From Piper betle (Eukaryota; Streptophyta; Magnoliopsida; Piperales; Piperaceae), in the NCBI GenBank assembly GCA_033002965.1, contig JAURVB010012358.1, forward strand, positions 124,001 to 188,000: 64,000 bases of DNA, given 5' to 3'. Below the pieces are notes generated by a model. That model had not been told where the DNA came from, did no database searches, and saw only the letters and a list, made by a program, of their open reading frames with translations. A program made the translations under genes and the position numbers. This document shows, in pieces, positions 35,797-48,249 of the stretch; the first letter of the stretch is position 1; each line of letters begins with the position of its first letter.

Positions 35797-37409
35797 GTTC
35801 ATGGGCCAACATGGTATCTCATGACTACTCAATCAAACTAGAAATCTAGTAACAATTTAATATAAAAAATGTACACTTCAAAGTATGGTTGACGTGTGGG
35901 TATGTCGACGTGCAACCAACTTCAATATCAAATTTCGACAAACTTCAGAAGCAACAACAATGTTGAAAAACGCAACAAAGGTGGTTGTTTCACACAAGTT
36001 CCACACCTTATGGGTTGAAAAAGATTTGCTTATATAAACATAATTTGGTGTGTGAAAATGAAAAAAATAAGAAATGAAAGGTCATAATAAATTAGTCATA
36101 AATACATACAAATTCTATAATAACAAAATATAAAAAGACAATAATAAAGCTTATTGGAAACAATTCATAAATATTATTAAATTTAATTAATTTAATAAGA
36201 TTTAAGATTCATTTCGGGATAAAATAACTTAATTATTTTCTTGTTTTACAATATCCCAAACTTGAGAATTTTCATCCTCAAAAATATATTAAAATCATAA
36301 TGAGAAATTTTGCTTAATCGTCAATTATATTGGATCATACGCTGGTAGGTATTGGATTTGAAACTAACATAAATTTTGAGAGGGATACTATACTCCACCC
36401 ACCTTAAAGAAATTTCGTCTTCGAAATTCATTTCTATGACTCTTAATATACCACTATTAATCCAATATAGAACCGGGTTCACTCTAATACCACTTGTAAC
36501 ATCCCAATTTTTCGATCTAGTGGAAGACCGAAGTGCAATGTTAAAAATTTGTAAATTTAATAATTTAACTACTATGGTACAAACTTTACAAAAACATATT
36601 TCAAAAACATAAACCAAAACCACACCAGCCAACTAAAATCACACATATATACATAATCATACATAATGTGCCAGAACACACTATGCCAGAACACACAATG
36701 AAACCACATGCAGCCCGCACAACTTAACGAGTATACAGCGTGTCATAAATATATACATGTACATGAATCTTATCGATGATAACATGTCATATCATACATA
36801 AACATAAACATGTACCAAAATCTACTCGATGGTAACATGCCCATTCTAGTAGGATCATACAGAGAAGCACACAAACGCATATATATAATAAGTGTTGGTG
36901 CATGGGTCAATATGATAACTCATGACCACTAAATCAAACTAAAAATGTAGTAATAATTTAATATTAAAAAATATGCACTTCAAAGTATGATTGACGTACG
37001 AATATGTCGATGTGTAACCAACTTAAATAGTAAATTTAGATAAATTTCAGAACCAACAACTATGTTGAAAAACTCAACAAAGGTGGTTGTTTCACACAAG
37101 TTCTACCCTTTCTGGGTTGATAAGGATATGTTTATATAGACATAGTTTGGTATGTGAAAACGAAAACTATAAGAAATGAAAGGTCATAATAAATTAGTCA
37201 TAAATACATACATATTCTATAATAATGAAATACTAAAAGACAATAAATAAAGCTTATTAAAAACAATCCATAAATATTATTAAATTAAATTAATTTAATA
37301 ATATTTAAGATTTATCTCACAATTAAAAAAAGTAACTAGGTGAAAGTTAGGGTTGATGTGGCTAAACCAGATCTAGCCACGTGCCACGATCTATATATAT
37401 TAATCTGAT

Positions 37410-37410
<1 letters not shown>

Positions 37411-37446
<36 letters not shown>
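37411..37446. repeat. (TA)n microsatellite
   Basis: An alternating TA run at the place where the related family-A LTRs also carry TA runs. Confidence 0.95.
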
Positions 37447-37449
<3 letters not shown>

Positions 37450-38737
37450 CTAAAAGTGACTCTATGGACGGGAATCTAAGCAAGAAAGCTAAATGGGCCT
37501 CGAACCCTGAACTCAAACAGACGAATATCTTAGACTCAAATCAACCTAAGCCCACTAGGGCAATCCAACAGTCCAAAAGCTTTAAGATGCATGTAAATGA
37601 GATACCCTGAAATGTAACACTCCAAAAAGGCCACTCGTGAACCAAACCGGCAAGTTACAGGCCCTGGTTAGGTCAACTAACCTGAACCTAACTCGTGCGG
37701 ATCCAATCTCGGCGTCTTAAGATGAAGATCCAACTTGTTATATGTATGTATGAATGCATAAAACCCTAATAGGATACTACATCGATGACATACAACCAAT
37801 TTTCACACCAACACAATTACAATCAAAATTAGTAAAAATTCTAAAACGAAAGGGACAGAATTTCCCCTAAAAATGCAATTAGGGGCCACCCTGTCAAAAT
37901 CATATATTCAAACATATATACACATAGCAACACTAGCATTCACACAGACTTCTAATCTACTATATTCATCATTCTCTGAACTTTGGGTCCTAACCCATCA
38001 CACTTTTGCTGCGCTACTCTGATCATTTCATTTCATGTCATTGTCATGCCTCAAATATTTAATCATAACATGTTTATAAAATAACATCATAAACAAAACA
38101 TTAAACATTAAATCACCCAATGAGTGTGTGCAGAAGACCTTATTGCTCCTTCGTCCTAGCCGGCACATCCATCTCGTGCTTATCACCTACATATATATAG
38201 GAAAAACGTCAGTAACAAGCGTTACTGGTCCGAAAAGAAAATAACTATAACAAACTGGCTATGAGAGCAAACTCTCATATGAAAGAAAACAACATATACT
38301 CCACGTGAACACTCTGAAGGGCACTACTGAGGAGCCACTGGGCTGCAGACCCGGTAGCATCCCGAACTTACTAATCTGCTGCTGGTACTGTGCCGCTCTC
38401 GGCACTTCTTTGTCAGTACTTCTTGTGAAACTTTATCCTAAGCCCTCTCCTTACCTCCATATTTCTCCTGGCCTTGAGCACGAAGGCCGAGTACTCTCAG
38501 GCAGTCGCCTTTAGTACCCTTTGAACCACAAGTCCGGACATGCGCTATACTAAACAGTACCCGTAAACCTCCACGTTCTCCGGGTGTGAGGAACTCAAAC
38601 GCGGAGTTGTCAGGATCCCTCGGGAATGGAACAGTCCGCTGGCACTAATCCAGAGCCCGCTTTGACTATCACGGCATCCTCTGCATGGTACGTGCAGTCG
38701 ATTTCTCCATCTCTCGTCTCACAGAAACGCGAAAACT

Positions 38738-38752
38738 ATATATATATAGGCT
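38738..38752 (-). promoter_or_regulatory. Conserved TATA region of family-B LTR
   Basis: A TATATATATAGG tract in the conserved block, equivalent to 6725-6737 on the opposite strand. Confidence 0.5.
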
Positions 38753-40510
38753 TGGGTAGTGAGTTATATAATAGGCCCGAAGGCAACTTTTGGTGGATCT
38801 TGTTTTCGAAATCACTAGCTCTCGAGGGGTTATTAATCCAGAAAATGTTCGGTTAAATGGCCCGAGTTAAGTGGGATCCGATAAAACGCCACTTAACCCG
38901 TCCTGCAGACAATAAATCAAACATACAATAGAAAAGATCATAAAAATCAGAGAGAAGTCCTAACGGACCTGGTAGAAGCTCCAAGCGTGTCATCGCGCCT
39001 AGGCGGCGAGCTCCTACTCCGTACCTACACATCAAAACTAAATACTAACGCCTGCTAACTAAATGATGCATCAAACTCAATAAACATCACACAATTCAAT
39101 CATCAACCATAACAAGCAACAATTATAAATATGAAAGTAATTCCAACTTATCCTATTAATATCAATCTAATTATACTTCCTAAGTTACGTTGTACTCGAT
39201 TATCATGCTCAAATTTACTTTAGTTCATCAGATCACTTAACTATCATTCCCTGTTAATCACATCCTGCACATCTTTACTTCATTCATAATCTGGCATTCA
39301 TCCTGACAACTAGTTAATTCTAGCATGCTATGCTAACAATCATAAGCAATTTTAAATAACTCAATCAGAGGTAATTATACCTCACGTAGTCGGCAATCGG
39401 CGATGGCTAGGGTTCCGTTGCATGTCTCGGAGCTCAAATTCGGTGCTCATCGGCATCCGAAGCTCGAACGGGCTCGACTGGGTGAGCCCCGCGGAAGATC
39501 CGAGTGAATTCCGGCGAATTCCAGAAATTCCAGTTTTCCGGCGGGTTCCGGTGGTTTTCCGGCAGCTTCCGGCGGTTTTCCAGCGAGAGTTGCCGGAGGT
39601 GATTCCTGGCCGGATAGTGGTCGTGTTGGGTACCATTGGAACCGGCTCGGCAAGCCCGACTCATCTATGACATCGGCGTGGCCAATGGAGGCTGCGGCTC
39701 ACCGAAAAAGGCTAAGATGGAGCAGTGGCGATGGGTCACTAGATTCGGCCGGCCAGGGCGGCGATGGCCTCCGCTCCAATCGGGAAAGGCGGCTGAGGGG
39801 TCGAGGGTGCTCGAGGCGACTGCTGGATCACGGCGGCGAAGGTGCCCGGTGCCGCGATTGGCAACGGAAGAACGACGCAAGGACTCAATCACCACTTTAT
39901 AACACGCAATGCCTTCCCCCTATACTAAAAGTTTCATCCCTGTTAGAATTTAGAACGATTTCAAAATACTAGGGTGCTAGGACTCAAGCAGCAAGATATA
40001 TTTTCAATAAAAAGGCCAAGGCTAAAATAAGGGTAATCAAACAAATATGTATAATAAAGGCCATGAAATTGTGTACAAAGGATAATTTATATTACGTAGG
40101 CTTGAAGAAAGGCCCAGACTCATCAAAAAGAAATGCCTATATCATTTTCTATCAATATGGCAAACCAAATATTTCACCTTGAAAGTCGCTAGGGCAAATT
40201 CTAACAGTTATGACCATCATGTACAATCCTTATTGCAAAACATTCATTGAAATCATCTAAACCAAAGGATTGTGAAAATATTATAAGGTAGAGAACCAAC
40301 TCTCAAATGCAATCTTTTACTCAGTTCATCAATCATATCAATTAATCAAGTTGTCCCAAGAAAGGTAAGACTAATTCACATGTATCTATCATTGAACCAA
40401 GAGACTAAAATACTATTTCATAATAAAATTTTTATACTAAACTACACTATATATATGTATATCTAAATCTAAACATGAGTCAAGCATGAACAATATGCAT
40501 AAAATTAAGG

Positions 40511-40526
40511 CATCACCTCCAAACTT
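40511..40526 (-). promoter_or_regulatory. Polypurine tract of the Athila/Tat derivative
   Basis: The minus strand reads AAGTTTGGAGGTGATG just after a GAGGACAATGTTTA block, the usual arrangement at the 3' end of Athila/Tat elements. Confidence 0.65.
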
Positions 40527-40661
40527 AAACTAAACATTGTCCTCAAAAATAATAAAAAATAAAAAAAGTGAAAGAGAACTCCCTCATATCAATTAGTCGA
40601 TGGATGATTATCATGAATAACTGAATTTGGACTTGACCCATGCTTTATTGACTTTAAATGA

Positions 40662-41891
40662 TCAATCTCCTTGTTCAGTCTTAATTTCAATTGCACCATA
40701 TGGAAAAAACTTCTGTCCAGGAGAAAATGACCAACAACCACACCAGATGCCATGTTTGTCTACTATCGTCCAAGCAATAGCTGACTTGTGATCTTTTAGT
40801 ATTTTAATCGGCTTCTCTTTCTGCAATATAGTTAGCTCTGAAGATATAATAATAGGAAGAGTGTCATCAAGCCCTAAGAAAATATACCTGAGATGTTTTG
40901 GAAGTTGCTTTAGCTCCAAAATAGGTGGTACTTCAATTGATGGCAGCAATTTGTGGAATGGTAGATCTGAGGTTTCCATAACTTTGAATCGTTGAGGCAA
41001 AATTGGTTGTGAATCTAATAATTTAACCATCTCATCCACATCAATATCTTCTTCACAAAGAGAATTTATGGATTTATGTAATGAGTTACTAAACTGGTCC
41101 CCTTTGCATCCGAGTAAGCTAACCAATGTATTGAGTTCATTTTCGTTATTTGGTTTTTCATCTTTTTCTTTAACTTCATTAAGCTGAACTGGTTCTTGTA
41201 AAGTAATACCACTCTGGGTTGTTATAGCTTTGCAATGCTCTTGACCATCATTCCTTGGTTGTTCTGTTTGGCTATGAAGTACACCCTTGGGTCGCTCACT
41301 TGGTTCCTTGTTTAATTGCACCATAACTTGTTGCATAAACTGTTGTTGTTGTTGTTGCTGATTCTGCATAAATTGTTGCATAGTTTGTTGCATGTTTTGT
41401 TGCATGGAATTGAACATTTGGACCAAATCTAGTTGTTGTTGTTGCTGAAAAGAAAGTGAAGGGGATTGATAATGCTGTGATGGTGGTGGTGGATTATTGG
41501 GGACAACAACCGATTGTGAAGAATTATTCCATGAAAAATTGGGGTTATTGCACCATCCCGCATGGTAGGTGTTGGAATAGGGATTGTTGTTCCAAATAAA
41601 GTTGCCTACGTAATTAACTTGATCTGTTGCACATTGACCTGTAAAATGTCCTTGTCCACACCATTCACACCTTGGTTCTACAGCCTTAACCTGTCTCTGT
41701 ATATTAAGAATTTGAACTTCATTAGTTAAAACACTGACCTGAGCAGATAAAGCAGTAAGTGCATCTAATTCTAAAACTCTGGTAGTCCTCCATGAATGCA
41801 TGGCTTCTTCCTCTATGGCTTCTTGTGCTCTTCTTCCAGCAGCACACAAGTTTCTCAAAGTCCTTTCAATCTTTGAATCACAAGAAGACAA
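40662..41891 (-). CDS. Chimeric Gag-RT-integrase frame of Athila/Tat type, 409 aa
   Basis: The longest open frame in the window. Residues 1-70 match the end of the Gag core (SWRTTRVLELDALTALSAQV). Residues 75-87 (CEWCGQGHFTGQC) are a Cys-X2-Cys-X3-His-X4-Cys knuckle. About 110-200 is Asn/Gln-rich with poly-Gln. About 310-375 matches the start of Athila/Tat RT (LPKHLRYIFLGLDDTLPIII, then AIAWTIVDKHGI). The last 20 or so residues (KFFPYGAIEIKTEQGD) match the end of integrase. Protease, the catalytic part of RT, RNase H and the integrase core are missing, so two deletions have joined the pieces without breaking the frame. The N-terminal Gag is also missing. It is not expected to be enzymatically active; the RNA-binding knuckle is intact. 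Confidence 0.8.
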   Translation of the reverse strand: MSSCDSKIERTLRNLCAAGRRAQEAIEEEAMHSWRTTRVLELDALTALSAQVSVLTNEVQILNIQRQVKAVEPRCEWCGQGHFTGQCATDQVNYVGNFIWNNNPYSNTYHAGWCNNPNFSWNNSSQSVVVPNNPPPPSQHYQSPSLSFQQQQQLDLVQMFNSMQQNMQQTMQQFMQNQQQQQQQFMQQVMVQLNKEPSERPKGVLHSQTEQPRNDGQEHCKAITTQSGITLQEPVQLNEVKEKDEKPNNENELNTLVSLLGCKGDQFSNSLHKSINSLCEEDIDVDEMVKLLDSQPILPQRFKVMETSDLPFHKLLPSIEVPPILELKQLPKHLRYIFLGLDDTLPIIISSELTILQKEKPIKILKDHKSAIAWTIVDKHGIWCGCWSFSPGQKFFPYGAIEIKTEQGD

Positions 41892-42052
41892 GGGTGACCG
41901 TACTAATAAACAAATGATAATAAATAATAGAAGGAAGAAGACAATGATATAGTTTATTTTTTCTTTTTTTAAATATAATCAGACACTTAAATCTAAAAAG
42001 AAAAGAAAAACACTCAAAATTCTAATCCTAAATTAATTAAGAAAATTTCATC

Positions 42053-42070
42053 TCCCCGGCAACGACGCCA
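42053..42070 (-). promoter_or_regulatory. Primer binding site, tRNA-Asp type (Athila/Tat)
   Basis: The minus strand reads TGGCGTCGTTGCCGGGGA, one base from the Athila/Tat consensus complementary to the 3' end of tRNA-Asp. Confidence 0.85.
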
Positions 42071-44035
42071 AAAACTTATTAGACTATTTTCAATGACGTG
42101 CAAGTATACACGGTCGAAACAAGTAATATAATGATAAATCGAGTATCGTCCCACAGGGAGATGAATTTCCTATAATTAATTAAAGAAAATAAAATGAGGA
42201 ACAAAACAAAAATAACTAACTTAACTAAATCTAAGTAATAACTTTAAATTAAAAACGAAGTCAAAATTATAAAACTCGTTCTAGAGTCGAATTTCCCTTA
42301 ACATGAATTTAATCTTCATCAAATCTTACTCTCATCTTTTATTCCCTCAGATTGTCGATTTAGGATAATTATATGACATGGTGGCTCCCGCTCCTTCATG
42401 CTTCTATTATTTTGCCTTAATTTCTACCTCCCGGTGATAATTGATTAATCAACAAAATAACGCATTAAGAATTGCCTTACAACCGCATACGGTGTTGTGT
42501 ATCTTCCGACCACAACGACAAACAAGTCAAAAGACTCGTCGTATGATGAACTACCAAAGACTAATCTAATTAATTTCTCCCGAAATCTAATTAAACCTCA
42601 TGATCTAAGAAATAGGTGATCAATCTATTCTTAGCATTAAGAATATGATAATTCAAACAATACGATTGAATAAAAGAGTAAAAGCTTGAAATAAATTCAA
42701 TTAAATCATGTTAAGTTTCATTCTTCTCTAGAACGAAATAAAAGACTACTCCATAATAAAAATAGAAAACATTATAAAGAAGAAACTAATTTTTATTATA
42801 AAAGAGAAAGAAATTACAAAAACTAAAACTACTTCTTCTACTACACTCTGAAGCCAAGAGATGAGATATGATCAACAACAAATGACCACCCCTTTATATA
42901 GAAGTGGAGATACAAGAATTCGAAGAGGGTGTTCATAAATCGACGTAATCTAATTAATTATAATGTCCCTTCAAGTTTCCAACTGTTCGACTCCATTGAA
43001 CACCATGAATTGTAACCATTGGGTAGGGCCAAGTGTTATAACCAATTAAATCCAAAGCTTAATTTATTCATCTTTTTCTGCATTGAAACACCAAAATTAA
43101 GTATAAATAATAAAATATTAATTAGCTAAAAAATTTTATTAAAATATTACTTAATTAATAATATTTATACCCGGGAAGTACAAAATCATATTAAAAATAT
43201 TGGGAAATATTATATATTTTAAACACTTAACACTGGGCGGCGTCGATCAGCGGCCAGGCGGCGTCGGCCGTGGCAGCGGTGGCGCGCGAACAGGGGCGGC
43301 GCAGCGGTTAGGGTTTGGGCATGGGGGAGAAAAGGTCGGGGTGGAGAAGAAATGGTTGGGTGGCAAACTTGTAATTAAGACTTGACTCGTCTCTGGCTCG
43401 AGTCAAGTATAATAACTAAGTTATATTAAATCCTAAAAAATTCATAAAAATCGGGAAAAATCCCGTAAAATCAAACAACACCAAAAAAATCATAATGATA
43501 TGCTCTAGAACTATCAACCCACCCAAAATGCCCACAACGCATCCCAATGCGGTAAACGGCCTAAAACTAATTCTACGATCCATTATATATCATAATAAAA
43601 AAATGAACTGCATACTCTTATATATTCTGATAACTCATTCTGTTCTGCTGTGTTCATGACATTATCATCATATACTTGGGTACGCATGACCCTCATAGCT
43701 CATACACGCGACTGGCGTCGGCTCAATACACGTGTTCTGAAACTGACTCGAATCGTGGGTTTTACATGAAAAGTGCAAATGGATACTAAACACTACAACT
43801 AGCCTTGATTTAACCCAACCCTCAAGTATACGTTGATAACTCATACTCTATTGTAGCATAACTCAAGCTATCATCAAGATATCATGCATATCAGCCTCTA
43901 TAACATGCTCATACGATTATTTGCACCTCATACTCATGGTGTGAAAGTTGAACTAACTCGAATCGACTCGAGACAAGCCCAAATCAGGTAAAGCAATGAG
44001 CAAGTAAAACCCTAACCCAAAGGTGGGGTTTTACA

Positions 44036-45094
44036 ATGTGAATATAAAGTCAGGTTAATGATCTCTTAGTGAGGTCATTTCTTTAGAGTGTATGAGGAGT
44101 AATTTTGAAGTAAAAATTAAGAATCAAAAGTACTCAGTTGGCAAATTCCTAATAGGACAAATTTAAATTAAAAAATAGGACAAAGAAGCTCTTATGAAAA
44201 AATTACTTTCAAAAATATCCCAAGGACTTTGAGAAGATTGAGTTTGAGGAAGAAATAAAGCTAGACTTTGTCTTTTAATAGGTATCTATTTGTTAGTAAC
44301 AATGATCAGGTTGAGGCTCTAATTCCTGACATTTTTCAAAGGTAATCTTAAAAGGCAATGTCAAATATTTTTCTCGTGAAGAACAAACTAATAATCTTAA
44401 TAATAAATGTCATTAAGACGATCTACTAAAGAGACGAAGATGATTTATTCAACTTTCATCAAGATATATAAAGTTCTAATTATTGAAAGTAGATGGATAG
44501 CATAAATAAAGTCATTAAGTATTTGACATTTGGGATCTTCCTAAAGGTCCGAAACCTATTGGTTGCAAATGAATTTATAAAACCAATTGGGATTTGAAGG
44601 GTAATGTGGCAAGATTCAAAGTATAAGGCTCTTTTTGAGAAGAAACTATTGATTATAATGAGAATTACTCTATTGTGTAATTGAAAGACTCTTTCACAAT
44701 AATCATGACATTATTGTTATATTTTGACATTGAGTTATATTAGGTGGATGTAAAAATATTGTTTCTAGTGACAACATTGATGAAATAATTTATGGTGCAG
44801 CCAATTAACTTTGTGTCCAAAGATGCAAAGAATATGATTTGCAAATTAAGAAACATCCATCTATGGGCTTAAGTGACTTTTTTATCAAGGGTATACTGAT
44901 TTCATCAAATTTTTATCTCGTACAGTTTTGAGATAAATGTAATTAAGGGAGATTCCTATTCCTAAATGAGACAAATTTAATCTCAATCAAGGCCTCAATG
45001 GGTTGTCTCATGTATGTTCAAGTTTGTCCGTATTAGGTTATTGTGTACATTTATTGAGATATTATGCAAATATTTAAGTAATTCAGATTAGATC
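44036..45094 (+). pseudogene. Ty1/copia reverse transcriptase remnant
   Basis: From about 44517 the frames show DIWDLPKGPKPIGCK, IYKTNWDLKGNVARFK, IDYNENYSIV, KDSFTIIMTL and VQPINFVSKDAKNMICKL, the N-terminal half of copia RT in the right order. Near 44945-45090 come worn parts of the stretch between RT and RNase H. The catalytic YVDD is not recognisable. Stops and frameshifts are frequent. The solo LTR at 45095 interrupts it. Confidence 0.85.
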
Positions 45095-45472
45095 TGTGAC
45101 ACTCTGATTCAGGTTCACCTAAGAACCAACTCAAAATTGTTACGATCGAGTCGAGTCATGTTTAAATCAATTAATCTGTAAGACTCAAACGATAAAATTT
45201 ATCAAAACAACCCTCTTGGCGTCTCAAGAATGGAAGAAATTACTAAACATACATAAAAATGCTTTAGGTACTGATAAAAGTACAAAGTAAAATAATGACG
45301 CACTGAGTACAAGTGTGTGTAACATCTACCTGTTCTTCCACTAAAGCCGACCCAATACAAGAACACAAGATCTACGTATATAATATGAAAACGTCAATAA
45401 CGAATTTCAATGGTCCACAGAATAATTAATACAAACTAGCAAGTGGAATTTGTTATTCCACAAGGAAGGAAA

Positions 45473-45474
<2 letters not shown>

Positions 45475-45528
<54 letters not shown>
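45475..45528. repeat. (TA)n microsatellite
   Basis: About 54 bases of alternating AT, followed by TTATTTAT units. Confidence 0.95.
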
Positions 45529-45530
<2 letters not shown>

Positions 45531-47687
45531 TATTTATTTATTTATTATTATTCTTTATGTGAACTCTCAAAGGGCATTTACAGAGGACCCATCAAGCTGC
45601 AAACTCGATAGCATCCAAAATTGTATTTGTGTTATGTCACTCTCGGCAATAACTGGTCCCACTCTCGGGAAAAGACATATAACCTAAGCCCTCTCCAAAC
45701 TTCCATATAACACCTGGCTAAAAGCACTATGACCGAGTACTTTCAAGCAATTACCTTCAGTACCCTTTGATACCATAAGTCTAAAGTTGTGTACCCGTTT
45801 ACCCCACACCTCTCCGCGTGTGAAGAAGCTCAATCAAGATCTCTCGGGAATGTAACAACCCACTTAGTAATCTAGAGCCCGTTGCGATCTGCATATACGC
45901 CTGCTCACGGTATACGTGAGATCAAATACACCAACTCTCGACTCAATGAAAACTCGCTAAAAACTATATATAGGGATGGGAAGAAATTCATATAAGTAGG
46001 CCCGAAGACAATGTGAGGTAGTGCTAAGTTCAAAAATAACTTGAGGGATCTCATCCTCGAGGGTGATTAATCACGGAAGTAAATGCATCTAAATGGCCTG
46101 TGTTAAGTAGGACTCAATAAAACAACCACTTAATACATCTTGCAATCTGGAAACCAAATCCACAATAGACTATAACGATAAAACTAAGAAGTGTCTTAAC
46201 AGACCTATGGTCCAAGCTCCAAGTGCATCGGCATACCTACAGCGAGCTCGGAATCCAAAACCTACATTGGAACCCGCTACAAAGTAAAAGACTAATTCTA
46301 TATGATACATAATCATGGTGTGTGCTCACATCAACAATAACATCAACTCAAACAATCAACAATGCAAAAGAAATGAATGAACAAGTTTTGGCACACAAAA
46401 CGAGGCACATACAAGTAATTAAATTGAATAATAAACAAAATGAGTCAAATAAATAAAAAGTACAATATGAAAATAATAGCGGGCATGTAATATCAAGAAA
46501 ATAATAAATAACAAATAACAATAAAAATATAAATAACACTAACAAAATATACGACTAAACGCATGTAATTAACACATACATAAGTAAGCCATAAATAAAT
46601 AAATAATTAATTAATTACATAAATAATCACACAAATAATTAAATAAGTTAATAAATTATTAATAAAATTAATCATATGTAACAATACTATAAACATCAAA
46701 TATATAAATATATGACTAAATACGAATAAATAATTAACATGAGTGTGAAAATAAATAATAATTAATTAATTAGGATAAACATGAACAAGAATAAACATGA
46801 ACAAGAATAATATTAATGCGGATGTGGGCTGGCGAATGGGATTGCTGGCATGCAGACAAGCAAACAGGACTTAGGCTGCAAATAGGATCGCGGGGAGGGT
46901 AAACGGGTACCTGAAAAAGCCAATGGGGGCTCAGCAGGGCTGCCGCCAATCATGATCAATAGAGAACATTGAGGTGGAGATGATGCCGGTGGTGATCGAT
47001 GGAGCTCGTCATCACTTGGCCTGCAAACGACCGAAAAATTACCAGAAAGCAACATAAATCGTCATCGGGTAGGTGGAGTCTCCGATGACGATTCCAGTTG
47101 TGACACTCAGTAGGGTTGGTTTGAAAATGTCAACTGTAGACTGAGGAAGGTGTCTGAAGTGGAGCTTGACTATATCTAGTGGGACCATGTCCGATGGGCG
47201 ATTAGATGGAAAATGGTCGGAAAGAGGGGAAATCACCACAGGGGGTGGCGACGTTTGCGGCCACGATGAGGGTCAGGAGTGGTGTCAAAATGGAATCGAT
47301 ATAGGTGGTTAGTCTTGCCGAAGGAGGATCACCAGCACTGGAAAAAGGCTCGAAAGGCGGTCATGGCCATGGAAAGAGATTGAAAAGTGTCATCACCAAT
47401 GGCAACTGCGGGTGCATCGGAGCAGGCTGAGGGTCTCAGTCGATAGCCTACAGCAAGGCCATCATGATCGTAATGGCCTGGTGTCTGGAGGAGGGCCAAA
47501 GACTCGCCGCCAGCAAGCCGAAGTGTTGGCAATGCTAGGGGTGAAACTCCTCCAAAAAATGGGGGAAATACCAAGAAAATGAGAGGACCAATGCTAGGGC
47601 AGATGTGGACAGTCTAGATCTTGCCACATGGCACGATCTACATTCCCGATAACTCATCAACCTAGTGGGGTCCATGTAGGGTATGTA

Positions 47688-47689
<2 letters not shown>

Positions 47690-47720
<31 letters not shown>

Positions 47721-47737
47721 CACACACACACATATAT
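47690..47737. repeat. (TA)n then (CA)n microsatellite
   Basis: An alternating TA run continuing into an alternating CA run. Confidence 0.95.
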
Positions 47738-48249
47738 ACAGAACGAAAGCTCCGATCGAGACCATCAAAAGGTGAAATTGGCTCAAGGCCTAACAGTCAC
47801 TGTATGGACAAAAATCGAGGTAAGAAAGTTAAATGGGACTCAAAACCCTGAACTCGATTGAACAAAGATCTGAGACTCAAATTAAGTTGGCTCACAGGGG
47901 AAATATAATAGTCTGAAATCCCTATGATGCATGTACATGTGGTACCATTAAAATCCTAAACAAATACTAAATGCTGCAATGACCTAGATCTAGCCCCAAA
48001 ACCCTGAGCTAACATAAGTAAAAATTTGTATACCTTGTGTATATGTTGATAACTCATGCTTTGTTGTACCATAACTAAAGCTATCATCTGTTTATTGGGC
48101 ATACTCAGCCTCCATAACATACTCATAAGGCCATCTGGGCTCCATACCCATGGCTGAAAGGTGGTCTGGCTCGATCCAACTCAAGACAAGCTTGAACCAA
48201 GCAAAGCAACAAGCAGGTAAAACCGTAACTTGAAGTTGCGGGTTTTACA

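Larger units (their letters stand above)
32345..37321 (-). mobile_element. Non-autonomous LTR element (family D), split by a solo LTR
   Basis: The left LTR (32345-32908 plus 35802 to about 36250) and right LTR (36495 to about 37321) both begin TATAACATCCC or TGTAACATCCC followed by AATTTTTCG, and share long blocks such as AGGTGGTTGTTTCACACAAG. The interior is only about 245 bp. It has a mutated primer binding site at 36481-36492 (ACTCTAATACCA) beside the right LTR, so the element is on the minus strand, and a purine-rich tract on the complement near 36251-36275. No coding capacity. The right LTR is shorter at its outer end, and no clean target duplication was found, so outer borders are approximate. 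Confidence 0.75.
39939..43225 (-). mobile_element. Athila/Tat-type Ty3/gypsy deletion derivative
   Basis: On the minus strand the order is a putative 5' LTR (about 43225-42071), a primer binding site matching tRNA-Asp (42053-42070), a truncated chimeric frame (40662-41891), the GAGGACAATGTTTA-type block and a polypurine tract (40511-40526), then about 570 bp of 3' sequence. The frame and the primer site are typical of the Athila/Tat branch. No matching 3' LTR could be seen. Short inverted words at its left side (TGTTAGAATTT near 39942, AAATTCTAACA near 40196) may mark a smaller insertion. Outer borders are approximate. Confidence 0.75.
37613..43766 (-). mobile_element. Solo LTR, family B, with nested Athila/Tat remnant, TSD TGAAA
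   Basis: Own sequence is 37613 to about 39938 and about 43226 to 43766, about 2.9 kb. It starts TGTAACACTCC and ends GGGTTTTACA on the plus strand. A perfect TGAAA duplication lies at 37608-37612 and 43767-43771. The reverse complement follows the 5428-7930 LTR, for example the CCAAGTATATGATGATAATG block at 43665. The GC-rich part (39400-39880) has frames on both strands that reflect composition, not genes. Confidence 0.93.
29626..44035 (-). mobile_element. Solo LTR, family A, with two nested insertions, TSD AAGTG/ATGTG
   Basis: Own sequence is 29626-32344, about 37322-37612 and about 43772-44035, together about 3.3 kb, matching the 3155-bp uninterrupted LTR at 45095-48249. It starts TGTAACACC and ends GGGTTTTACA on the plus strand. 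Flanks AAGTG (29621-29625) and ATGTG (44036-44040) differ by one base. It sits inside the copia element. The interruptions are the element at 32345-37321 and the solo LTR at 37613-43766. Confidence 0.88.
45095..48249 (-). mobile_element. Solo LTR, family A, 3.2 kb, TSD AGATC
   Basis: On the plus strand it starts TGTGACACTC and ends GGGTTTTACA. A perfect AGATC duplication lies at 45090-45094 and 48250-48254. It is the only uninterrupted minus-strand family-A copy here, so it is the reference for the split copies at 3869-9211 and 29626-44035. It lies in the copia element between RT and RNase H. Confidence 0.95.

Noticed and set aside
39382..39972. Several overlapping 68-101-codon frames as a host gene
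   Set aside because: They overlap on both strands within the GC-rich part of a family-B LTR.
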